From assembly GCF_964340395.1 (NCBI RefSeq), contig NC_135565.1:16749709-16767208 (forward strand): 17,500 nucleotides of DNA, given 5' to 3'. The notes below the pieces were generated by a model. It saw only the letters and a program-made list of their open reading frames with translations, ran no database searches and was not told the DNA's origin. This DNA is from Glandiceps talaboti (taxonomy: Eukaryota; Hemichordata; Enteropneusta; Spengelidae). Shown one piece after another: positions 1-8,679 of this stretch; within the stretch, counting starts at the first letter, position 1; the number at the start of each line of letters is the position of its first letter. The position numbers and the translations under genes are program-made.

Positions 1-342
1 AACTCCAGTAGCTGTCATCAGAATGATATATCATGTGATGATAAAAACTTGTGTTCTTAGTAATATGTTCAACTTTATATAGTCACTGAAACATGTATGA
101 GCATCTCACAAATTGACAATTTGTTACTAACTGGTAGGTGGATGTGTATACCTGATTCATGACTGTTTACACATGGACATCAAGTCAGTGTACACAGTAG
201 TACCTTCACCGACTATCAAAGAGGTAAATCAACCAATCAGAAGGATTGAACCATTTCAAGTAAGGGTTTGGTGTAATTTACAACTGGTAGAAATGGTGAC
301 AAATACCGTATTGTTACAGCTACTGGTGTTCTGATATTATTT

Positions 343-648
343 TGGTAATCAAGGCTCCAGTTTAACTAAGATAGACACAAAGTAAAACTTGTCGCAAAGT
401 GTAGATAGAACAGTAATATGCTATTAAATGGATATTGGTTTATAGTTTCAGTAGGGCAGCTGTCTGAAACTAGTTTCATAAATTTGTAATTTACTGTTTG
501 GGGACTTCCAATGTTTTACACTATCTTGATCACAGAGTGATTAGATTACACAAAAGAGGAACCGCTATCACACACATGTGTAATCTACCACATCAATTAA
601 TAGTTTTAGTTTTGTGTCTATCTTAGTAAACTGAAGCCTCAGTTACCA
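343..648. mobile_element. MITE-like fold-back element with ~45-bp terminal inverted repeats
   Basis: The left arm (343-390) and right arm (602-648) are imperfect inverted complements. They share the identical 17-mer ACTAAGATAGACACAAA at 365-381, seen as its reverse complement at 611-627. The outer ends are TGGTAA and TTACCA. The roughly 210-bp interior has no open frame of note. It contains a perfect 14-bp palindrome (465-478) and a 10-bp inverted repeat, TAGATTACAC at 542-551 against 578-587. This layout fits a non-autonomous DNA transposon (MITE). I could not find a convincing target-site duplication, so the exact ends and the superfamily are open. Confidence 0.55.
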
Positions 649-1349
649 GAGTCATTCTCGTTGTCATAACAACAAGCTAGACTCACTGAGAAATGAAAAG
701 CAACAGTTCAACACAAGACACAAACCAAACTAGTTCTAATTGTACTCACACACCATTGACCCATATCTACCTATTAATGTAAAATAGGCTAATCCAAGCT
801 AAAGACTATACTAATAGTAGAACAATCACAGGGTGGAGCAGGGTGTGGCTGAGGGACTGATAACTCAGCTAACTGCTTAAAAGTTAAAGCCTGTACATTG
901 CAGTAAGCATATGAACTAAAAGATAAAATTGCATATTTACAATTGTAAGATTTTCCATAAGATTTGGACGTAAATAGAATAAGGTTTATAAACATCACAG
1001 GTGTCAGCATGCTATGCTATGTACATTAGTTGATGTCCTGCAAGCAGCCTGTATGACATGGGTTGTGAAAACGCTGCTTTCGTTAGCTAGTACCTGGCTT
1101 TTAGAGTGCTCCTGTCTAGTGCATCTTTTTATTAAACTTTGAGTGTATATCGCACATAGTTGGTCTCATATATAGCTAAAAATATAAAACCATGGAAATT
1201 ATAGTGCAAGAGTCAATATTCAACAGCTCGTCCATTAGCTGAGATTTAGTACTAGTAGTAGTAGTCTTCATCATCCACTAAGCCTGTATTGAAAGTACAC
1301 AATATACTGTGGATGCTTTGTAGTAGAACCGATGTTTAAGCTGTGTAAT

Positions 1350-1351
<2 letters not shown>

Positions 1352-1448
<97 letters not shown>

Positions 1449-1483
1449 GCACTCACATGCACACACTCATAGACACAGACACA

Positions 1484-1557
<74 letters not shown>
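1352..1557. repeat. Compound microsatellite (GA)47 - spacer - (AC)36
   Basis: A pure (GA)n tract spans 1352-1445 (94 nt). A short CA-rich spacer with ACAGAC steps follows, then a pure (AC)n tract from 1485 to 1557 (73 nt). Open frames of 60-110 codons cross it in several frames. All of them translate to RE, LS, TH or CV dipeptides, so they are artefacts of the repeat. Confidence 0.97.
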
Positions 1558-1560
<3 letters not shown>

Positions 1561-1975
1561 CAAACTTATCGGTACAGGTTTGATGGAAGATGGAGAATAC
1601 AAAGTCCATACTGATGTCTTATGAATGGGTTCCATCATTAATCCGCACGCCATAGAATTGACATGCCTCACATCAATAGCTTACAACTCATCAGATGAGA
1701 TGACAGCAATCATAGTCTTGCTAGCTGCACTATGTTTACTCACCATGATTGTAGTCACAGCATTACAATATGCAATAACACCTAGACATCGCACCATTGA
1801 TGGTCGGTTATATATAATGTTATACCCTGCATGTATAGTCCATTGCATGTTATATTATGTAGTGTATTTCTCTAAGTTTTGTTGTGTTTACTTTGCCAAG
1901 TGTTAACAAAACAAGTGTGGTATTCCTTCATCCACGAACACTAAACACTGCCCCCCACCTCCCCAATCCCATTCA

Positions 1976-1987
1976 CCCCCCCCCCCC

Positions 1988-2010
<23 letters not shown>
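1976..2010. repeat. C12-A23 homopolymer junction
   Basis: Twelve C (1976-1987) are followed at once by 23 A (1988-2010), inside a C-rich then A-rich neighbourhood. It could be a decayed retroposon poly-A tail, but no source transcript is recognisable upstream, so only the simple repeat is called. Confidence 0.9.
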
Positions 2011-2018
<8 letters not shown>

Positions 2019-3522
2019 TTTAAAAAAGTAAAATGGGGAAATTCGAAAACCCAAGTAACAAGGAAATCTGATAAAAGTTTTTCCTGATTTGTTGTGTCAT
2101 AATCTTGGATACCAACCCCTGTGAAATACTTTAGGATCTCAACTGTAGTTTATGTACCAAACACTTTACAAATACATTTATTGTAAAGCCTCTCAACAAC
2201 ATAGATTACATTCTTATGTAAGTAATAATTAAATAAAATAACAAGTTAAATAAAAACTTATCTTTACTGTCTGTGAACACATAGAATTCTTACAACCTAA
2301 AAAACATTGCTTCCTTTCTTGGAATAATTTCTCGTACCGGATGTGAACTCAGAGCATAAATACTTAACTTAGTATATTTCAGCTGAATCACTTGACTTTC
2401 TTCAGCTGTTACTGTATATGATTCAATGAGGGAACTTGCAAACCCACCATGTTGAATGTTGCATCATGGGAAATGTGATAATAAATACTAATCAATTAGC
2501 ATTGTAAACAATAATGTTACATTGTTTGTAACCACAAATAATCAATTCATAGTCACCCTGATAATTGTGGGAGGTTTATTTTATCAATAGCTCCAGATTA
2601 GGTATTACAGTAACCACAGATACTCCCATAGTCCTTTGCGTCTGAGCATGCTCAGTCTGGATTGTAAGTTTGCTATTGTAAGAAATGTAGACACGCCATC
2701 AGCCTTGAAAACATCAAGATTATGTCGTTGGATCCCTGTAGTACAAATGCTGAGTGAAAGAAACCGTCATGAATAAACAGCTATGCCCATCACTTTAACA
2801 GGGACAAAGGGATGGATATACAGGAAGTATTCAACAGCTTTCATTCAGTCTTATGTCAAGTCTATGCCATTGAGTTGTATACAGTAACAGTTGAAGAAGG
2901 CCGAGTGATTTAGCTAAAATATATACTGGGTAAACTATGTGTGCTCTCAGTTCAGAACTACTATGAGATATGATTCTTGATTTATGTCACTAAAGTACGT
3001 CATCTAAAGGCAATGAATGTTCACTATCTGTCAATGCAAAGCTCTTAACCTGTACTTCTTGAAATGATTAACCTACTCCCAATAGAAAGTGAAAATGGAT
3101 GTGCCGCCCAAGTGAGTCGCTTTTTCACAAAATCCTTAAACATGGGTTCACTTTCTGTCTTGAAATTCCTGATCCCTATATAACCATATGGTCGATTAAG
3201 ACTACCTCTCGGAATATCTCAAAACGTTTGAGTAAATGGAAAAATCGGGTTCAAAAAGTTACGCTGTAATCCAAATCACACTGTCAGAGAATCTAGTAAG
3301 ATATATGTGGAGGTGAGTGGTCATAATAACCTTGGCAATGTCACGTTAAAATACCCAAATCCTTGAAAATTTTCATTGATCTTTCTTTGGCTGGAAAGAT
3401 AGATCCTTAGAGTAGATGTTCTTGAACCAGGGCGGCACACCCTGTCTGAATTGTTTACAAGTATTAAGGAGAGTAAGCTAGGGAGTTTTATATATGTGTA
3501 GCCAGGTAGCTTAGGAAACTTC

Positions 3523-3700
3523 CATTGGGAAAGGGGGGGGGGGATATTGCTACAAGACACATTTGTACAAATTGGCCAAAAATCTATTATGTAACTAGGT
3601 GGCTGAACAGACTTCAAGTCAGTGGGAAGGGCTTATCGTTACAAGACACATGTGTACAAATTACCCCAAAAGTTCCATATTTTAATAGTCAGATGTCTAA
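3523..3700. repeat. Imperfect tandem duplication, ~89-bp period
   Basis: TACAAGACACA at 3551 recurs at 3640, each time followed by a block reading TGTACAAATT and then CCAAAA a few bases later, and each preceded by TGGGAAGG-like sequence. The first copy has gained a G11 run at 3533-3543. Just upstream, GCTAGGGAGT at 3477-3486 is the same decamer that forms the stems of the array at 4477-4968. Confidence 0.6.
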
Positions 3701-4001
3701 CTGGATAACTTTAAAGTGTTTTGCCAAGGTTAAAACACTGCTAACAGAGCCTACAAAAATGGTTTATAAAAATTTACCATCTCCCATGTATATTAAAATA
3801 ATATTGGTGGAGAACCCAAGCAAAATGACCAGGGGGTTTTTGGTAACTTTCACCAACTGTATACCAACCTTAACAACCTAGCCTTCACAAACTTGATACC
3901 AGTAACCACCCTAAAACTTCAAGCGTGGGGGGAATACCACACTGGTTGTTGCTTAGCACCTATTTTGTGTTGACCAACCAATGTCTCCTTGCCTTATGTA
4001 G

Positions 4002-4145
4002 GGTCATGATGACATCTGTGCTGTTTGTAAACAGAGTGGTGAATTGTTGATGTGTGATACCTGCAGCCTAGTATACCACCTTGGTTGCTTAGATCCCCCT
4101 TTAACTTCTATCCCTGCTGGCATATGGATGTGTCCCAAATGCCAG
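4002..4145 (+). CDS. PHF21A: PHF21A/PHF21B-like protein: PHD-finger exon
   Basis: This exon is 144 bp, 48 codons in phase 0, bounded by acceptor TTATGTAG and donor CAG|GTATTT. It encodes a whole PHD finger starting GHDDICAVC and ending WMCPKCQ. The eight zinc ligands are in C4HC3 order: Cys6, Cys9, Cys18, Cys21, His26, Cys29, Cys44, Cys47. It closely resembles the human PHF21A (BHC80) finger as I recall it, including LLMCDTC and CLDPPL. By family knowledge the finger reads histone H3 unmethylated at Lys4 and works with LSD1-CoREST on neuronal gene repression. Asp4 and Met17 match the two residues (D489, M502 in BHC80) tied to that specificity. Vertebrates have PHF21A and PHF21B; an invertebrate gene may be the common pro-orthologue, so the symbol is approximate. 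Open frames that start at 4044 and run past the donor are intron read-through. Confidence 0.93.
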
Positions 4146-4476
4146 GTATTTATTTACTTTCTCTCTTCTGTTGTTTACACTTTTCTCTCTCCCCCCACCC
4201 CATCCCCCTCCCCCTCCATCCCTCCCTTCCCCCCACTTACCGTGTTATGCACATTATTCTTTCTTTCGTTTTTGTGTGTTCAACTTTAAAGCAGTACAGA
4301 ATGACGACTAAAAAATAATGTCGGATGTGTTTTTATCCAGCTTACTAGACTTAATTAATAACATAGTACTATAGTTTGAACCGTGAAGAGGCTGTGTATT
4401 TTACTGGCACTATGCATGGAATGAGCATCTAAAACATTTTTAACAAAAAACATTCACTTTCCGCAAGGGTTTAAAA

Positions 4477-4968
4477 TGTAGAACGGTGGACAACTCTACA
4501 ATATAAACACATTGTATCCAAGCTAGGGAGTTATAGGTAGGGTTAAAAATAGATTAGACTCCCTAGCGTAATTGTGATTTGTATCAGTAAAAATGTAGCA
4601 CAGTGTACCAACCGTATAATATAACCACATTGTATCCAAGCTAGGGAGTTAGGGTTAGGGTTAAGAATAGATTAGACTTCGTAGCATATTTTTGATTTGT
4701 ATCAGTAAAAATGTAGCTCAGTGGACCCAACTGTATAATATCTACATATTGTATTCAAGCTAAGGAGTTAAGTTATTGTTAGGGTAGGGAAAGAAATATT
4801 GTTGACTCCCTAGCATAAACTAATTATAGTATAGAAAGTGGACCAGCCTGTACAAATAGATACATGTTGTATTCAAGCTAGGGAGTTTAATTTAAGTTAA
4901 CGTTTGGATAGGTAGAGTGGTAGACTCCCTAGCATCACCCTAATTTGTATCATCTGCAATTGGTGGAC
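4477..4968. repeat. Four-unit tandem array, period 118-119 bp, each unit with an internal inverted repeat
   Basis: The decamer GCTAGGGAGT or a close variant begins at 4522, 4640, 4759 and 4877, which sets the period at 118-119 bp. Each unit also holds the reverse complement ACTCCCTAGC about 26-38 nt further on, at 4558, 4676 (two mismatches), 4805 and 4924. Each unit can therefore form a 10-bp stem. Shared flanks include ATTGTATCCAAGC before the stem and ATTTGTATCA after it. Unit 2 contains TTAGGGTTAGGGTTA (4649-4663), a short telomere-like run. Confidence 0.88.
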
Positions 4969-5160
4969 ACTACTCTATTGCTCTTTGTAAGTATTTCAGT
5001 TTGCTGTTGAAATGTCAGTCACAACATTTGTTGTGATAACAGTGATGAGTGACAGCTTCTTCACTCACCATGTGTACACTTTGATAAATGAGTACTTAGC
5101 AGGTGCTAGATAGTACCAACATGTTATAGTTTTGTAAAATCTGTAAAGGCATTGTGTTGA

Positions 5161-5510
5161 ATGAATGAATGGTTGGGTGATGGGTGGGTTTTTGGATGGT
5201 TAGTTGAGTTCAGTTGTTGGTTGGTATATTGGTTCGTTGAGTTGATGGTTGGTTTGTTGGTTTGTTGGTTGGTTGGTTGAGTTGATGGTTGGTTGGTATA
5301 TTGGTTTGTTGGTTGGTTGGTTGGTTGGTATATTGGTTTGTTGGTTGGTATATTGGTTGGTGGGTTGAGTTGTTGATGGTTGGTTGGTTGATCAATTGAG
5401 TTGGTGGATGGATTGTTGGTTAGTTTGTTGAATAAGTGGTTGGTAGAGTTATGGATGGATTGATTGATTGATTGATTGATTTATTTATTTATTGAACAAG
5501 CAGATGAATG
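5161..5510. repeat. G/T-rich, C-poor degenerate minisatellite (TTGG/TTTG family)
   Basis: The plus strand is built from TTGG, TTTG, GATGG and GAGTTG words with almost no C. A larger word, GGTATATTGGTTTGTTGG or a close variant, recurs several times. The end passes into (GATT)n and (TTTA)n at about 5459-5494. The minus-strand open frame across it (NQPTN peptides) is low-complexity and not a gene. Confidence 0.92.
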
Positions 5511-6204
5511 ATCAATTGAAGTACGTGCTGTGTAGCGAGAACACTTGCCAGGTTGACCAATCCAGTGTAATAATACTAATATAGCAGATAGTATGGAATA
5601 TAGTTATAAGTAGACAGAAGTTAAGAAATCAGACAGATTCTGTTGCTCAGACTTAAACTCCAATATAGTAACTACAGTGTTCTAATTAGACTTTATTCAC
5701 AAGATGGCTGCTCAAAAGACCTGTAACACCTAGCTTTGTCAGTGGCTAGTTAACATTGAGACCAAGAAGGGAGAATCCGAGGTGTGACGATTGTTGTACC
5801 ATTTTGACATAAAATAAAGTGGTTTACAGTGTGATTTTAAGTTTATCAAGGTAGTGCTCAGATGTGACAAGACATTAGAAAACTGTTCCACTTTGCAGCA
5901 ACTTAAAAACAAGATTGTCCTTAATTTCAAAGGATTCAACAGAGCCCAACTATTATACCTTCTATGCCAGTTCACTTGAAAATCACTCCCAGTACCAAAT
6001 CTAAAAAACAAAAACAAAAACAATTTCTTTCTGATAACTACAGCATGTGATACAAATGCCAGGTTCTTAGCCCTGCTAGTAGCTGTATAAATTACTTTTG
6101 AACAGCACTCCTTGTGTCCGAGATATTTTGTTTTACCTTTCTTATAACTGAACTATGGTGTGTTATGATTCAAGAGTCATACTACCCTTTCCAAACATTG
6201 GTGG

Positions 6205-6410
6205 CGCTCTTCACTCTTCTTCACCGCTCTCCATAATAACAGAATAATCAAAAACAGTAGTGTTAGTGTTGTTATAAATCACATTTGAAAAAAAAGTGTG
6301 TTGTGAAATTTGATTTAATGCGTACACGTCGACGGAAAGGCAGATACCAAATAGTGGACTGTTCCAAAGACACAGCGCCACAAAAAACAACAAAACACAA
6401 TTGCCATATT
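6205..6410 (-). pseudogene. Relic of a non-LTR retrotransposon ORF2 C-terminus
   Basis: On the minus strand the codons from about 6408 down to 6289 read KYGNCVLLFFVALCLWNSPL, followed after about 18 residues by QHTFFSNVIYN. Non-LTR (CR1/L2/RTE-like) reverse-transcriptase ORFs often end with a segment of the form YG.RAF...AP.LWNSLP.......FK..LKTHLF, and the order and spacing here are similar. The second half fits better in another minus frame (IKSNFTTHFFF), which suggests a small indel. No upstream reverse-transcriptase motif is present, so this would be a 5'-truncated dead copy, as is typical of LINE insertion. The match is short and read by eye; chance resemblance is possible. Confidence 0.45.
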
Positions 6411-7436
6411 TCATGGTACACATTGTATTTAGATAAAGTCTGTGATAATTTATAGTCTTCAGATTCAATTTCAAACGTGTTTGCTAGGTAATGTAGAACT
6501 AGGGAATGAGTAACCTTAAAGGCCCATGATTCAGTTCCATGTTCTTGCATTGTTACAATCTTATAAGTTTAGCTCTAAAGATTAGATTGGATTATTTTTA
6601 TGTTCTGGACCAACTTTTACTATAGATTTATCAGACAACATTTTACACCCAAAGTTAATCTTAATTCAACATTGGCTTTCATATGTAAGAATTAAAATCT
6701 TTAAAAAAATGTGTTGCCGTTGTTGAAAAAATGATTCATTGATGCATGTAAAAATGTCAACTATGACTGTTAGTCAAGTATACGTGTAAACTGAAAGATT
6801 TCTTATCGTAAACATTCCTGTAAAGGGGAAAGGTGAGGTAGATTTCATCTATAGCTGTATTTTGTTTTACTTAGGGGGTGATCTGAAATGTAATGTTTTA
6901 CCTATTCTTCATGACAAGACCTCTCGAAATCTTCAGCTTGAGATTTGCCAATTTTAATAGCTGTCTTTTAGAGAGGTGTCAAAATGAAGGATTGGTGAAA
7001 ATGACTTTAACACTGGGTCATTAGGTCAGTTACTACTAACAAACGATGGGATTTAGTAAAACACCATTTTATGCAGTACACTATAGCGCCCTCAGTGTTG
7101 AACATTGTGACACATACTGATTTCAATCAAACTTGGCACAAATGTCAGATACTGAAGTTCAACATGTACATCACTTTATTTTTTGACCGTCACCATTGTT
7201 GACAAAATGGCCCATATTTACCATAAAATAAATAGTAACTTGAAATATTGGGTACTATGTCTTCAACAAAGACTTGTCAAAGACTAAGCAAAACAAAATA
7301 CAACTCATCACTCTTTACAAATGTGTTTAGCAAAAGATTAAGAGGGCACTACCACCAAATCTTTCAGTTTCAACGTGTAGTTATAAGTGTAGAGTGGCTG
7401 TATAACAGGTATAAATGCATGTTTTGATTTGTGTAG

Positions 7437-7607
7437 GCTGGTAAAGAGGGTCAGTGGCCAGGTACTCTAGCTGTTGTACATTCCTACATTGCCCATAAAA
7501 CACAACGAGAAGAAGAGAAGAAAAGACTTGTCAAAAGACAATCTGAACTGAAAAGTGAACGTAGTCAGCTGGAAAAGAAGGCACAACAACTCAAAGAAAA
7601 AATTATG
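7437..7607 (+). CDS. PHF21A: PHF21A/PHF21B-like protein: linker and coiled-coil exon
   Basis: This exon is 171 bp, 57 codons in phase 0, from acceptor GTGTAG to donor ATG|GTAGGT. It begins [20 protein letters not shown] and matches the segment straight after the PHD finger in human PHF21A (PWPGTLAIVHSYIA, from memory) and PHF21B. After that, from about residue 23, it is almost wholly Lys, Arg, Glu, Gln and Leu (for example [19 protein letters not shown]), as expected of the family's C-terminal coiled coil. The stretch between the last PHD cysteine and the conserved Trp is about five residues shorter than in human. A minus-strand open frame over the same bases is a shadow. Confidence 0.93.
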
Positions 7608-8123
7608 GTAGGTTATAGTTGGTATTGTGGGAATCAGTCTTAGTTTGTTAACTATATATATTGCAAAAATTTGGCTATATTGAAACCCCACAGTAAGAGA
7701 AGTCTAAAGGGGCTAATACAATAGGCGCTGTCTGTCTATGTGTGTCTACACACTCATCCATTTGCAGCTGTATCCCTCTACATGCATTTACCAATGTCAT
7801 TCAAATTTGGCACAAAGGTAACAAGCCATATTATTATTATTGTTATTATATACTTTATTGTCATGCTAAATTTACATGAAATTCGATGTACATTGGCAAG
7901 GGGAAAGAGAAGAACACACATACAAGGCCATATGTGTGTTCTTTAGTTTTGCAGCTTTCAAATTTGCAGCCATGTTTGTTGAAAACCCTTGCTATTTGTA
8001 CAGCTGCTCAGGAATTATAAAACAGGATTTATCACACTTGTGAACTGTTATACTATTGAACCATGTTATCACCAAAATAACCATCATGATGCCACTTCAA
8101 TAGGATTCCAATTTACTCTATGT

Positions 8124-8188
8124 AATAATAATAATGTTGGGTTTTATGTAGCACTTTCCAACTCTGTGCTCAAAGCACTTTACAATTA
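8124..8188. mobile_element. Short interspersed-repeat fragment with (AAT)n start
   Basis: An (AAT)n run leads into GGGTTTTATGTAGCACTTTC, a spacer, then TGTGCTCAAAGCACTTTACA, and then directly into (TATC)n. The word AGCACTTT occurs twice. I recall similar TAGCGCTTTCC...GCTCAAAGCGCTTTACA segments dispersed in many animal genomes next to simple repeats, but I cannot name the family with confidence. An interspersed-element tail with the microsatellite grown from its end is the simplest reading. Confidence 0.45.
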
Positions 8189-8413
8189 TATCTATCTATC
8201 TATCTATCTATCGATTGATCGATAGATAGATAGATAAATATACATACGTACGTACGTACGTACGTACGTACGTACATACATACATACATACACACGCACA
8301 CATGCACGCACGCACACACCTACCTACGTACGTACGTACGTACGTACGTACGTACATACATACATACATACATACATACATACATACATACATACATACA
8401 TACATACATACAC
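8187..8413. repeat. Tetranucleotide satellite: (TATC)n, (TAGA)n, two (TACG)n, (TACA)n
   Basis: The order is (TATC)n at 8187-8210, a turnaround, (GATA)n to 8236, (TACG)n at about 8245-8275, (TACA)n/CACG mix, a second (TACG)n at about 8325-8355, and (TACA)n to 8412. The TATC and GATA blocks form a perfect 19-bp inverted repeat (8197-8215 against 8218-8236) with a 2-nt spacer. The TACG tracts are self-complementary alternating purine-pyrimidine DNA. Open frames of YVRT or YIHT peptides here are artefacts. Confidence 0.96.
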
Positions 8414-8457
8414 ATAACTTCATATCTCATCAGATTTCTTGTTTATTTATATTTCAG

Positions 8458-8565
8458 CATGAAATGAAGATGAAAGGCCAGTTACTAGAAAACAACAAAC
8501 AGACACAGTCAGCACTCGACAAGTTGAAAAATTTCCTCAAACTTTTCCAAGTGACGCCATCATAG
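8458..8565 (+). CDS. PHF21A: PHF21A/PHF21B-like protein: terminal coding exon with stop
   Basis: The exon opens after TTTCAG in phase 0 and encodes 35 residues, from HEMKMKGQLLENNKQTQSAL to FLKLFQVTPS, then TAG at 8563-8565. It matches the end of the coiled coil in PHF21 proteins: human PHF21A has a comparable ...MHSSLEKVKQLIRLIHG and PHF21B ...QSSLDRLRALLRLIQG (both from memory). The invertebrate protein stops soon after this helix, so it lacks the Ser/Pro/Thr-rich tail that follows in human PHF21A. Alternative terminal exons cannot be excluded. Spliced to the two exons before it, the visible C-terminal part of the protein is 140 residues. Confidence 0.9.
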   Translation, partial: HEMKMKGQLLENNKQTQSALDKLKNFLKLFQVTPS

Positions 8566-8679
8566 TCAAGATGTCAGCAACTATCAAAACCTGGTTGTAA
8601 TTGTATGCATGTAGAATTTCACATCAAAGAAGCCATAGATAATACAAATATGCACACTGTTATGTCAGTTACTAGCCAG

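Larger units (their letters stand above)
1..4001 (+). other. Upstream intron (partial) of the PHF21-like gene
   Basis: Non-coding sequence runs up to the acceptor TTATGTAG ending at 4001. I searched it for the AT-hook and other upstream exons expected of PHF21A-type genes and found none I could support. It holds a fold-back element (343-648), a compound GA/CA microsatellite (1352-1557), a poly-C/poly-A junction (1976-2010), a 14-bp palindrome (2642-2655) and a short tandem duplication near 3523-3700. Stretches 1-342, 649-1351, 1558-1975, 2011-2641 and 2914-3476 show nothing I can name. The call of intron rather than 5' intergenic DNA is inferred: the PHD exon is internal in this family and has a proper acceptor. 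Confidence 0.7.
4146..7436 (+). other. Intron between PHD exon and linker/coiled-coil exon (3291 bp)
   Basis: The donor is GTATTT and the acceptor ends GATTTGTGTAG at 7436; the flanking exons stay in frame. The donor is followed by a pyrimidine-rich stretch (4150-4240). The intron carries the 118-bp array, the G/T-rich minisatellite and a minus-strand retrotransposon relic. Segments 4241-4476, 5511-6204 and 6411-7120 have no coding or repeat signal I can name, apart from a short (CAAAA)n-like run at 6006-6022. Confidence 0.88.
7608..8457 (+). other. Last intron (850 bp)
   Basis: The donor is GTAGGT and the acceptor TTTATATTTCAG, with a good pyrimidine run. It contains a TE-like segment (8124-8188) that leads into a tetranucleotide satellite (8187-8413) ending only about 45 nt from the acceptor. 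Position 7796-7818 resembles 7121-7143 of the previous intron (both contain TTGGCACAAA), pointing to fragments of one dispersed family. No coding signal was found in 7608-8123. Confidence 0.9.

Noticed and set aside
1271-1671. Overlapping open frames of 60-112 codons on both strands (RE, LS, TH and CV dipeptide proteins)
   Set aside because: They exist only because GA and AC microsatellites lack stops in several frames.
1625-1906. 93-codon plus-strand open frame with a hydrophobic stretch (IIVLLAALCLLTMIVV)
   Set aside because: It looks like a membrane segment, but there is no family match I know, no splice context, and it lies within the inferred intron. Chance AT-rich frames often look hydrophobic.
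3083-3108. Possible 26-nt microexon upstream of the PHD exon (ACTCCCAATAG before, GTGAGT after)
   Set aside because: The donor is good and one frame would join in phase to the PHD exon, but the acceptor is weak and the peptide (SENGCAAQ) matches nothing I can recall for PHF21.
4044-4318. Open frames running past the PHD exon into the pyrimidine-rich intron start
   Set aside because: The CAG|GTATTT donor at 4145/4146 and the continuing homology at 7437 show the rest is intron read-through or an out-of-frame shadow.
5210-5395. Minus-strand NQPTN repeat protein
   Set aside because: A translation of the G/T-rich minisatellite; unit changes and low complexity argue against coding.
8208-8423. Minus-strand YVRTYVCMYVC repeat protein and its plus-strand counterpart
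   Set aside because: Artefact of TACG/TACA repeats; it overlaps the acceptor region of the last intron.
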